In this document: in pieces, positions 1 to 6,739 of the stretch
Layout of the letters: each line of letters starts with the position of its first letter
Position numbering within the stretch: position 1 is the first letter of the stretch
Assembly: GCF_000612725.1 (NCBI RefSeq)
Contig: NZ_HG964450.1
Coordinates: 1,113,537-1,177,536, forward strand
Direction: 5' to 3'
Length of the DNA stretch: 64,000 bases
Source of the DNA: Mycolicibacterium austroafricanum
Lineage (GTDB): Bacteria > Actinomycetota > Actinomycetes > Mycobacteriales > Mycobacteriaceae
Made by a program: the position numbers and the translations under genes
Notes under the pieces: generated by a model
Seen by the model: the letters and a program-made list of their open reading frames with translations, nothing else
The model's database searches: none
Told to the model about the DNA's origin: nothing

Positions 1-566
1 CACGCCTCCCCAGTGCCCCGCCCCGGCCGCCCGCGGCGCCGGAAGAGGAGCCGCAGACCACCCGGTTGTCGATCGCCAAGAACGCGGTGCGCAACGCGGT
101 CAGCACCGCCGCCGCCGCGGCGCAGCGCGCCACCGAGAGGCCCGCCTCCGGGCCGCCGGCCCCGCCGGCCCCGTCCGCCCCGCCTGCCCGCGAGGACCGC
201 GAGATCGAGTCCTGGCTCGGTGACCTACGTGGTTCGCGCGCGTCGGGCACAGCTGCGGCCAATCCGCCGCAGCCGTTGCGGCCGTCCGCCGAGCCGACCC
301 GGGCGATGCCCGACACCGGTGCGGCCGGGAACGAGCCGACCACGGCGATCCCGGCGCAGCGTGAATCCGAGCGGCACAGGGAATCCGCACGACACGACGA
401 TTCCGACGATTCGGCGGCGAGCACCCGCGCCATCCCGACGGCCCGGCAGTCCGACGCCGACGCCGCCACGGAGAAGCTCAACACCCGCCCCGACGACGAG
501 GCGACCCGCCGCGGGGGCAAGGGGCTCAGCGCGCAGGACCTGCTGCGCCGTGAGGGCCGGCTGTAG
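1..566 (+). CDS. mmpL3: MmpL3 trehalose monomycolate exporter, C-terminal fragment
   Basis: This is the 3' end of a gene that begins before the window. The frame is open from base 3, giving 187 visible residues and no membrane segment. The visible part is a low-complexity tail rich in Pro, Ala, Arg and Ser, ending in SAQDLLRREGRL. That ending, and the preceding TEKLN-like segment, match what I recall of the disordered cytoplasmic tail of mycobacterial MmpL3, the essential RND flippase for trehalose monomycolate. The next genes (AI-2E permease, YbhN-like protein, MmpL11 cluster) are those expected beside Rv0206c, which supports the call. It is convergent with the next gene, with an 8-base gap. 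A leftward extension should show RND transmembrane segments. Confidence 0.82.
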   Translation, partial: RLPSAPPRPPAAPEEEPQTTRLSIAKNAVRNAVSTAAAAAQRATERPASGPPAPPAPSAPPAREDREIESWLGDLRGSRASGTAAANPPQPLRPSAEPTRAMPDTGAAGNEPTTAIPAQRESERHRESARHDDSDDSAASTRAIPTARQSDADAATEKLNTRPDDEATRRGGKGLSAQDLLRREGRL

Positions 567-574
567 CTGCCGGG

Positions 575-1729
575 CTATTCCTGCGGCGTTTCCACGTCGT
601 CGGGTTCGGCGCGCACCACGGGCCCGTCCTCGGCCTCCATCGCGGCCTCCTCGGCGGCGGGATCCTCGGCGAGCAGGACACGCATCGCGCTGTTGACGAA
701 CGCCAGCGCCGGGACGGCCAGCAGAGCGCCCACGATGCCGGCCAACACACCGCCGCCGGCGATCGCCAGCACGATCGCCAGCGGATGGATGGCCACTGCG
801 CGGCCCATCACCAGTGGCTGCAGCACGTGGCCCTCCAGTTGCTGCACCGCGATGATCAGACCGAGCGTGATGAGCGCGTAGATCCAGCCCTTGGCGATGA
901 GCGCGACGATGACCGCCAGGAAGCCGGTCACGACCGCGCCGACCAGCGGGATGAACGCGCCGAGGAACACCAGCGACGCCAGCGGCAGCGCCAGCGGCAC
1001 GCCCATGATGGCCAGTCCGACGCCGATGCCGGTGGCGTCGACGAGAGCGACGAGGAACGTGGCGCGGATGTAGCCGATCAACGACCGGAAACCCGCGCGG
1101 CCGGCGTCGCGGACCCGGTCCCGCACGTGCACCGGGAACATCTTGGTGACGAACGCGAAGATGTTGCGGCCGCCGTGCAGCAGGAAGATCAGCGTGAACA
1201 ACACCAAAAGGGCGCCGGTGACGATCTCGGTGACGGTGCCAGCCGTGGACAGCGCTCCGCTGGTCAGCTTCTCCTGGTTGCTGCGCAGCGCCTCGATGGC
1301 CGCGTCGCGGAGCTGGTTGATCTGCTGGGGACTGACGTCCAGCGGGCCGTCGGTGAGCCACGTGCCGACCCCTTCGATGCTCGTCGTCACCTGCCCCACC
1401 AACGCGGGCGCACCCTCGACGAACTGCGTGATCACGAACGCGAGCAAGCCCCCGAAAAGCGCGAACCCGGACAGCAGCACCAACGCCACGGCCCCGCCCC
1501 TCGGTGCGCCGCGGCGGTCCAGGAAGTCCACCACCGGCAGCAACAGCGCGGCCAGGATCGTTGCCAGCGCGACGGGTACGACAATGATCTCGAGCCGAAG
1601 GATGAGCCACAGAAGCGTGACGATCGCCCCCAGGATCAGCAGCAGGCGCCACGACCAGGCCGCCGCCTTCCGGACCAGAGGGCTCACCGAGTCGTCGGCG
1701 AAAGTGTCGAAGCACGGGCCAGCTGACAT
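575..1729 (-). CDS. AI-2E family (PerM/YdiK-like) membrane permease, Rv0205-like
   Basis: A 384-residue polytopic membrane protein. Two hydrophobic segments lie near residues 22-60, another near 70-90, and a cluster near 200-350. The arrangement, with a soluble part around 90-150 and the [17 protein letters not shown] stretch, is that of the AI-2E transporter/PerM family. Family members are credited with export of small molecules or Na+/H+ exchange; the substrate here is unknown. The C-terminus is acidic ([16 protein letters not shown]). Its position beside mmpL3 corresponds to Rv0205. It starts divergently from the YbhN-like gene across 77 bases, which must hold both promoters. Confidence 0.85.
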   Translation of the reverse strand: MSAGPCFDTFADDSVSPLVRKAAAWSWRLLLILGAIVTLLWLILRLEIIVVPVALATILAALLLPVVDFLDRRGAPRGGAVALVLLSGFALFGGLLAFVITQFVEGAPALVGQVTTSIEGVGTWLTDGPLDVSPQQINQLRDAAIEALRSNQEKLTSGALSTAGTVTEIVTGALLVLFTLIFLLHGGRNIFAFVTKMFPVHVRDRVRDAGRAGFRSLIGYIRATFLVALVDATGIGVGLAIMGVPLALPLASLVFLGAFIPLVGAVVTGFLAVIVALIAKGWIYALITLGLIIAVQQLEGHVLQPLVMGRAVAIHPLAIVLAIAGGGVLAGIVGALLAVPALAFVNSAMRVLLAEDPAAEEAAMEAEDGPVVRAEPDDVETPQE

Positions 1730-1806
1730 CCCGGTAGCGTAACGGCCTGCTCTGTTCGTGCCCGGGATCTGCGGTTTCCGCCCTTTCGCGGCTTACCCTG
1801 TATCGC

Positions 1807-2985
1807 GTGTCCCACGACGCGCCCGCGAGCGACGCGCCGGCCGGCCCCGCCGGCCCCGACCGGAGCCGCGGCAAGTACTGGTGGCTGCGCTGGGCGCTCA
1901 TCGCGCTCGCCGTCATCGTGCTGACCGTCGAGCTGGCGCTGGTGCGCGACCAGCTGGCCAAGGCGTGGAAGAGCCTGGTGTCGGCCGACTGGTTGTGGGT
2001 GCTCGCGGCCGCCGCCGCGGCGATGGCGTCGATGCACAGCTTCGCCCAGATCCAACGCACGCTGTTGCGGTCGGCCGGGGTGCGGGTGCATCAGTGGCGC
2101 TCGGAGGCGGCGTTCTACGCGGGCAACGCGTTGTCCACCACGCTGCCCGGTGGTCCGGTGTTGTCGGCGACGTTCATCTTCCGGCAGCAGCGGCTCTGGG
2201 GCGCGTCGCCGCTGGTGGCGTCGTGGCAGCTGGTGATGTCGGGGGCATTGCAGGTCATCGGCCTCGCACTGCTCGGCCTCGGCGGGGCGTTCCTGCTCGG
2301 CGCCAGGGAGAACCCACTGTCGCTGATCTTCTCGCTCGGCGGTTTCGTGGCGTTGATCCTGCTGGCCCAAGCGGTGGCGACCCGCCCGGAACTGCTCGAC
2401 GGTATCGGTGCCCGGGTGCTGAGATGGATCAACTCGGTGCGCGGCAAGCCCACCCGCGCCGGGCTGGCCAAGTGGCGCGAGATCCTGACCCAGCTGGAGT
2501 CGGTGCAGCTCAGCCGCCGCGACCTCGGGGAGGCGTTCAGCTGGTCGCTGTTCAACTGGATCGCCGACGTCGCATGTCTGCTGTTCGCCTGCTTCGCCAC
2601 CGGCGGGCATCCGTCGCTCGCCGGTGTGACGGTCGCCTACGCCGCCGCCCGCGCGGTCGGGTCGATCCCGCTGATGCCCGGCGGGCTGTTGGTGGTCGAG
2701 GCTGTTCTGGTGCCCGGCCTGGTGTCGAGCGGGATGTCGCTGGCGTCGGCGATCTCGGCGATGCTGATCTACCGGCTGATCAGCTGGATCTTCATCTCCG
2801 CGATCGGCTGGGCGGTGTTCCTGCTGATGTTCCGCACGGCACACGACGTCGACCCCGACTCCACCGCAGCGTCGACGGCCGCGGCCGCCGAGGATGTGGC
2901 CCCGCCGCTGTTCAGCCCGGACCCGGACGCCTTCCACCCGCCGGACGAGAAATCCGGTGCGCCACCGGAGGAGCCGGATCGCTAG
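1807..2985 (+). CDS. YbhN/lysylphosphatidylglycerol synthase-type membrane protein, Rv0204c-like
   Basis: A 392-residue integral membrane protein with a GTG start. A short Ala/Pro-rich N-terminus precedes about eight hydrophobic segments, the first near residues 32-50. It resembles the UPF0104/YbhN flippase-like domain seen without the aminoacyltransferase part of MprF. The segment PLMPGGLLVVEAVLVPGL near residues 290-310 is typical of the family's conserved Gly-rich helix. The C-terminal 40 residues are Pro/Asp-rich and probably cytosolic. No catalytic residues can be assigned; a role in lipid or polyprenyl translocation is inference. The DUF3054 gene starts 10 bases after it, so they are probably co-transcribed. 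Confidence 0.8.
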   Translation: MSHDAPASDAPAGPAGPDRSRGKYWWLRWALIALAVIVLTVELALVRDQLAKAWKSLVSADWLWVLAAAAAAMASMHSFAQIQRTLLRSAGVRVHQWRSEAAFYAGNALSTTLPGGPVLSATFIFRQQRLWGASPLVASWQLVMSGALQVIGLALLGLGGAFLLGARENPLSLIFSLGGFVALILLAQAVATRPELLDGIGARVLRWINSVRGKPTRAGLAKWREILTQLESVQLSRRDLGEAFSWSLFNWIADVACLLFACFATGGHPSLAGVTVAYAAARAVGSIPLMPGGLLVVEAVLVPGLVSSGMSLASAISAMLIYRLISWIFISAIGWAVFLLMFRTAHDVDPDSTAASTAAAAEDVAPPLFSPDPDAFHPPDEKSGAPPEEPDR

Positions 2986-2995
2986 CCTTCTTCAG

Positions 2996-3403
2996 GTGAG
3001 CACGGAGCCGACCATCGACCGCCCCTCCACCGGACTCGCGTTGAAGTCCCTTGCCGCCGACGTCGTGTGCGTCGTCGTGTTCTGCACGATCGGGCGGCGC
3101 AGTCACGCCGAGGGCCTGACCGTCAGCGGTATCGCCGAGACCGCCTGGCCCTTCCTCTCCGGCACCGCGGCGGGCTGGCTGCTGGTCCGTGCCTGGCGGC
3201 GGCCGACGTCGTTGATCCCGACCGGGCTGGTGGTGTGGGCGGCCTCGGTCGCGGTGGCGATGCTGCTGCGCAGGGCGACCGGGCAGGGCACCGCCGTGAG
3301 CTTCATCGTCGTCGCATCGTTGACCACCGCGGTGCTTCTGCTCGGCTGGCGGGCCGTGGTGCAGGTGGCCCGGCGACGGGCAGCCCACCGATCAGGACTC
3401 TGA
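2996..3403 (+). CDS. DUF3054 family small membrane protein
   Basis: A 135-residue protein with four hydrophobic segments (about residues 15-32, 48-64, 75-92 and 104-122) and a basic C-terminus. The motif FCTIGRRSH near residues 28-36 is characteristic of DUF3054, a family of unknown function common in actinobacteria. I chose the GTG at 2996 because the protein then begins just before the first conserved segment and only 10 bases after the upstream stop; the longer upstream reading overlaps the neighbour with non-membrane sequence. Its end overlaps the convergent histidine kinase gene by 12 bases. Confidence 0.75.
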   Translation: MSTEPTIDRPSTGLALKSLAADVVCVVVFCTIGRRSHAEGLTVSGIAETAWPFLSGTAAGWLLVRAWRRPTSLIPTGLVVWAASVAVAMLLRRATGQGTAVSFIVVASLTTAVLLLGWRAVVQVARRRAAHRSGL

Positions 3404-4744
3404 ATCCTGTTCCGGTGCAGGCTCATTCGAAATCGTGAAGGTGGCACGCAAGCCGCCCAGCGGACCGTCGGACAGCGTGATCGTGCCGCCGTGCAACGCG
3501 GCCTGCTGAGCGACGAGCGCCAACCCCAGCCCTGAACCGCCCGGCGCGGCATTGCTGCCCCGGGAGAAGCGGCCCAGTACCGCCTCGTGTTCGTCTGCGG
3601 GCAGGCCTCGGCCGTTGTCGTCGACGACGATGGTCACCGTGCCCGCGTCGCGGCGCGCGGCGAGCACGATGCGGGTGGCCTCACCGTGGGTGACGGCGTT
3701 GCGCACCAGGTTGTCCACCGCCAGCCGCAGCCCGCCCGGCCACCCCAGCACGGTGCCGAGATCGTCGGCCGCCTCGATGTCGATCTGTACGTCACGCCTG
3801 ACCCGCATGTTCTCCCGCGCGACCCGCTCCAGCATGTCGGTCACGTCGATCACCTCGCGGTCCTCGGCCTGGGCCAGCTGGCCCGAGGCGAGCTGGCCCA
3901 GCGCGGTGATGATGCCCTCGACCCGGCGCTGCGCGCGGGACAGGTCGGCGACCACTTCCTCGCGTTCGTCGTCGGGCAGGTTGTGTATCCGCAGGGTGTC
4001 GAGGTCGGCACGCATGGCGGTCAACGGGGTGCGCAGCTCGTGGGCGGCGTTGGCCGCGAAGTCCTGGGCGGCCTGCAGAGAGTTCGTCGTGGCGCGCTGC
4101 GCGGCGGCGAGCCGGTCCAGCATCGCGCTCATCGCCTCCGACAGGTCCTCGGCTTCGCGCACCCCGCGCACCGCAGGCATCTGCTCGGCCTCATGGTCCA
4201 GCCGCTTGGTGTGTTCGGTGAGCTTGCGCAACGGTCTGATCGCCGGGCCGGCCAGCAACCAGCCCAGCACACCGGCGATGAGCACGGTGACCACGCCGAC
4301 ACCGATGTAGAACGGGATCCTGGCCCGGCTCAACAGGATGCTGTCGGCGCGGATACCGATCGACATCAGCACCCCGCCCTCCTGCTCGACCGGGATGGTC
4401 CGCACGCGGTACTCGACGCCGTTGACCATCACCGTGTCGGTGCCGGGGGGCAGCGGCGGCAACTGGAGTCCGCGCTGGAACACCACCTGCCCCGTCGACC
4501 GTGACCGGCCGGTCTGCAGCACGCCGCGGCGGGGATCCGAGAGCTGGTCGGGGAACATGCTGGCGTCGACGATCGCGTCGAGGCGCCGATCCAGTTGCGC
4601 CTCATCGTTGTTCGCCAACACCAGCGACGTGAGGATGGTGAACGCGGCGACCACCGCCGCCGCGGCGGCCGCCGCCGCGATGGCCACCCTGGTGCGCAGG
4701 GAAGCCGATCGCAGGAATCTGGGAAGGCGGGGCAGGGTCAGCAC
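3392..4744 (-). CDS. PrrB-like sensor histidine kinase
   Basis: A 450-residue membrane sensor kinase. It has TM1 near residues 18-42, an extracytoplasmic loop of about 100 residues, TM2 near 146-166, and a HAMP linker. The HisKA box AANAAHELRTPLTAMRAD carries phospho-acceptor His235, followed by N-box DNLVRNAVTHG, G1 DDNGRGLP and G2 GGSGLGLALV. Domain order and sequence resemble mycobacterial PrrB. The GTG at 4744 is the natural start, 10 bases after the regulator's stop; a longer reading would overlap the regulator in a nonsense frame. It is the second gene of an operon with the response regulator. True prrAB is elsewhere in mycobacteria (Rv0902c-0903c), so this is probably a paralogue and I give no symbol. 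Confidence 0.88.
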   Translation of the reverse strand: MLTLPRLPRFLRSASLRTRVAIAAAAAAAAVVAAFTILTSLVLANNDEAQLDRRLDAIVDASMFPDQLSDPRRGVLQTGRSRSTGQVVFQRGLQLPPLPPGTDTVMVNGVEYRVRTIPVEQEGGVLMSIGIRADSILLSRARIPFYIGVGVVTVLIAGVLGWLLAGPAIRPLRKLTEHTKRLDHEAEQMPAVRGVREAEDLSEAMSAMLDRLAAAQRATTNSLQAAQDFAANAAHELRTPLTAMRADLDTLRIHNLPDDEREEVVADLSRAQRRVEGIITALGQLASGQLAQAEDREVIDVTDMLERVARENMRVRRDVQIDIEAADDLGTVLGWPGGLRLAVDNLVRNAVTHGEATRIVLAARRDAGTVTIVVDDNGRGLPADEHEAVLGRFSRGSNAAPGGSGLGLALVAQQAALHGGTITLSDGPLGGLRATFTISNEPAPEQDSES

Positions 4745-4754
4745 AGTTCCCGGG

Positions 4755-5501
4755 TCAGAGCTCTTCCCGCAGCACGTAGCCGATACCGCGCACCGTGTGG
4801 ATGACGCGCGGCAGGCCGTCCCGCTCCAGCTTGCGGCGCAGATAGGAGACGAAGACGTCGGCCACGTTGGTGTCGACGTCGAAGTCGTATCCCCAGACCA
4901 GCTCAAGCAGTCGCTGCCTGCTCAGCACCACCCCGGCGTTCTCGGCGAGCGCGGCCAGCAGGTCGAACTCCCGCTTGGTCAGCTCGACCCGCTCACCGGC
5001 GACGAAGACGAGCCGGCGCGCGGTGTCGATGGTGAGCGAACCCACCGTCATGGTGTCCGACGTGGGATCGGAATGGTGCGCGCGGCGCAGCAACGCGTGC
5101 AGTCGAGCGACCAGCTCCCCGAGATCGAACGGCTTCGTCAGGTAGTCGTCGGCACCCGCCTCGAGCCCGGCGATCCGGTCGTTGACGGTGTCGCGGGCCG
5201 ACAGCACACAGATCGGGATGTCGTTGCCCAGCGCCCGTAGCGCGGTGACCACCGCCACCCCGTCCAGCTCGGGCATCTGCACGTCGAGCACCAGCGCGTC
5301 GTGCGACTCGCTGGACAGCAGCCGCAGCGCCTCCTTACCCGTCGCGGCGACCCTGACGTCGAAGCCCGAATGCCGAAGACCCCGGGCGACCGAGGTCCTG
5401 ACATCCGGGTCGTCGTCGACCATCAACACCGTGCGACCCGCACCGTCCTGAGCGGACAGCTCCCCCCCGCGAGCGGACGGAGCATCCACCCTGTCTCGCA
5501 C
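4755..5501 (-). CDS. PrrA-like OmpR-family response regulator
   Basis: A 248-residue regulator. The receiver domain spans about residues 25-140, with acidic pocket VDDDPD, phospho-acceptor Asp73 (LVLDVQMP) and Lys123 (LTKPF). The winged-helix OmpR/PhoB DNA-binding domain runs from about residue 155 to the end, with the family signature [17 protein letters not shown] and C-terminal [11 protein letters not shown]. It is strongly similar to PrrA. The GTG start gives about 20 residues before the receiver; an internal start nearer the receiver is possible. It is transcribed just ahead of the kinase and lies between the YbhN-like gene and the haemophore genes, so envelope or iron stress is one possible input. 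That is inference only. Confidence 0.88.
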   Translation of the reverse strand: MRDRVDAPSARGGELSAQDGAGRTVLMVDDDPDVRTSVARGLRHSGFDVRVAATGKEALRLLSSESHDALVLDVQMPELDGVAVVTALRALGNDIPICVLSARDTVNDRIAGLEAGADDYLTKPFDLGELVARLHALLRRAHHSDPTSDTMTVGSLTIDTARRLVFVAGERVELTKREFDLLAALAENAGVVLSRQRLLELVWGYDFDVDTNVADVFVSYLRRKLERDGLPRVIHTVRGIGYVLREEL

Positions 5502-5506
5502 CGGCG

Positions 5507-5899
5507 TTACGGGAAGTTCGGACCGTCGGGATCATCGGGGGTGAACCCGCAGCGGTGCTTGATATCCGCCAGCGGTTGACGGATTCCCCGCAGCTCGGCA
5601 TTCACCTGCGGGTGCATCTCCAGGTAATTGGCGACCTCGGTCCGGATCTGCTCGTGCGGCATGCCGTGCAACCCGGTCAGGAACGTGTTCACGTCGGGGT
5701 GGGTGAAGAGGTAGGCCGACGAGGCCGCCGAGACACCGGAGGCGACCCCGGAGAAGTCGGCTGCCGTGCAGTTCGGCGGCGGAGGGGCGGGCTGAGCCGA
5801 GGCCGAGGGCAGGGCACCGACCAGCATTCCGCCGGAGACCGCACCCGCGCCGAGCGCACCCACGACCAAACGGCGCACAGCTGTGGCCGAGAACAACAT
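5507..5899 (-). CDS. Haemophore-type secreted haem-binding protein (paralogue)
   Basis: A 130-residue exported protein. It has a Sec signal peptide with cleavage near [10 protein letters not shown] (about residue 35), followed by a small helical domain with two cysteines (NCTAADF and HRCGF) that could form a disulfide. The conserved pattern, a TADF-type start, [24 protein letters not shown] and IRQPL, is that of the mycobacterial haemophore domain (Rv0203-like). The ATG at 5899 is chosen because a strong AAGGAG ribosome-binding site lies 5 bases upstream; a longer reading adds 11 residues before the signal peptide. A second family member lies 136 bases upstream on the same strand, next to mmpL11. 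Confidence 0.8.
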   Translation of the reverse strand: MLFSATAVRRLVVGALGAGAVSGGMLVGALPSASAQPAPPPPNCTAADFSGVASGVSAASSAYLFTHPDVNTFLTGLHGMPHEQIRTEVANYLEMHPQVNAELRGIRQPLADIKHRCGFTPDDPDGPNFP

Positions 5900-6034
5900 G
5901 AAGGCTCCTTCTTCAGAGGTGGACCGACCCAATTTCGGACGCCGGTCGAGACCATCCTAGAAAGCTAAGCAGAACCGCCGCGCACTTTCTTGCCTAGCGG
6001 TTAACCGTTCATGAGAAAGTCCGCAGACGCCGGG

Positions 6035-6457
6035 TCAGCGCGTCTCGGTGACCCCGACGTTCTGCGCCGCCGGCAGCGCCGGAGCCTGCTGGGCGGCCTG
6101 CATCAAGCCGAAGACCTGCGGCAGGGTCAGCGGCAGTTTGCATTTGCCCGACAGCGCAACCAGCGGCTGCTGGAGCCGCTGCAGGTCCGCGGCGACCTTG
6201 GGGTTGGCGTCGAAGTAGGTCTTCAGCGCCGCCACCGACTGGGGCCCACCCTGCTGCTGCGAGATGGTGGTGATCGCCCGGTTGGCCTCGGGGTTGGCTT
6301 CGAGATAGTTGCCGGTGTAGGTGGCGACCTCGGCGACCGTCCTGGCCACCTCGCTGGCCGCGCACGGATCCGGCGCCGCGCCCGCAGGCGCCGCGGTCAA
6401 CATCACCGCGCCGGCTGCGCCTGCCGCCGCGAGGGCGAACTTCTCCAGCAGATGCAT
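6035..6457 (-). CDS. Haemophore Rv0203-like secreted protein
   Basis: A 140-residue exported protein. The signal peptide probably ends near PAGAAPDPC (about residue 28), and the mature helical domain has two cysteines (PCAASEVA and GKCKLP). It shares with its downstream paralogue the signature of about 30 residues around NYLEANPEANRAI and LQQPLVALSGKC. Length and position beside mmpL11 match Rv0203, the secreted haem carrier that passes haem to MmpL3/MmpL11 in M. tuberculosis. The haem-ligand residues of Rv0203 cannot be assigned confidently by eye. It is divergent from mmpL11, and the 282-base intergenic region probably holds both promoters. Confidence 0.83.
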   Translation of the reverse strand: MHLLEKFALAAAGAAGAVMLTAAPAGAAPDPCAASEVARTVAEVATYTGNYLEANPEANRAITTISQQQGGPQSVAALKTYFDANPKVAADLQRLQQPLVALSGKCKLPLTLPQVFGLMQAAQQAPALPAAQNVGVTETR

Positions 6458-6610
6458 GACGAACTCCTAACAGTTCGCTAACACGTCACGTGCTTCGCAA
6501 ACTTGCTGCGATCATTGGCAGAGGGTCCCCGACGCCTGTACTTCTGTTACCGCAATTGCCCGCCATCCTGCCATCGCGCCGGCCGAGCACACCAATCCAG
6601 CGCCCGAACC

Positions 6611-6629
6611 TGCAGCTATTAGAGCTGCA
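6611..6629. promoter_or_regulatory. Inverted repeat in the haemophore/mmpL11 divergent region
   Basis: Perfect 7-base arms TGCAGCT and AGCTGCA separated by five bases. It lies 111 bases upstream of the chosen mmpL11 ATG and 154 bases upstream of the haemophore start. It is the only clear dyad I noticed in this AT-richer spacer. It could be an operator coordinating the two genes or part of the mmpL11 leader. No regulator is implied by the sequence. Confidence 0.3.
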
Positions 6630-6739
6630 TGAGGCATTTCTGGCAGCTCTTTCCAGCCCCGCCGACTGGCAGAAACCTGCTGTACGCTTCCGCTACGGAT
6701 TATCCGGGGAGAAAGTGGGGAGTTCCGATCCAGCAGTTC

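Noticed and set aside
225..2060. Very long minus-strand reading frame of 611 codons
   Set aside because: It runs antisense through the MmpL3 tail and in a different frame through the AI-2E permease. Its translation is an Arg/Gly-rich low-complexity shadow typical of high-GC DNA.
4755..4906. Upstream extension of the histidine kinase into the regulator
   Set aside because: The extra 54 residues are Ser/Thr/Cys-rich and overlap the regulator's conserved DNA-binding domain in another frame; the GTG at 4744 has normal spacing.
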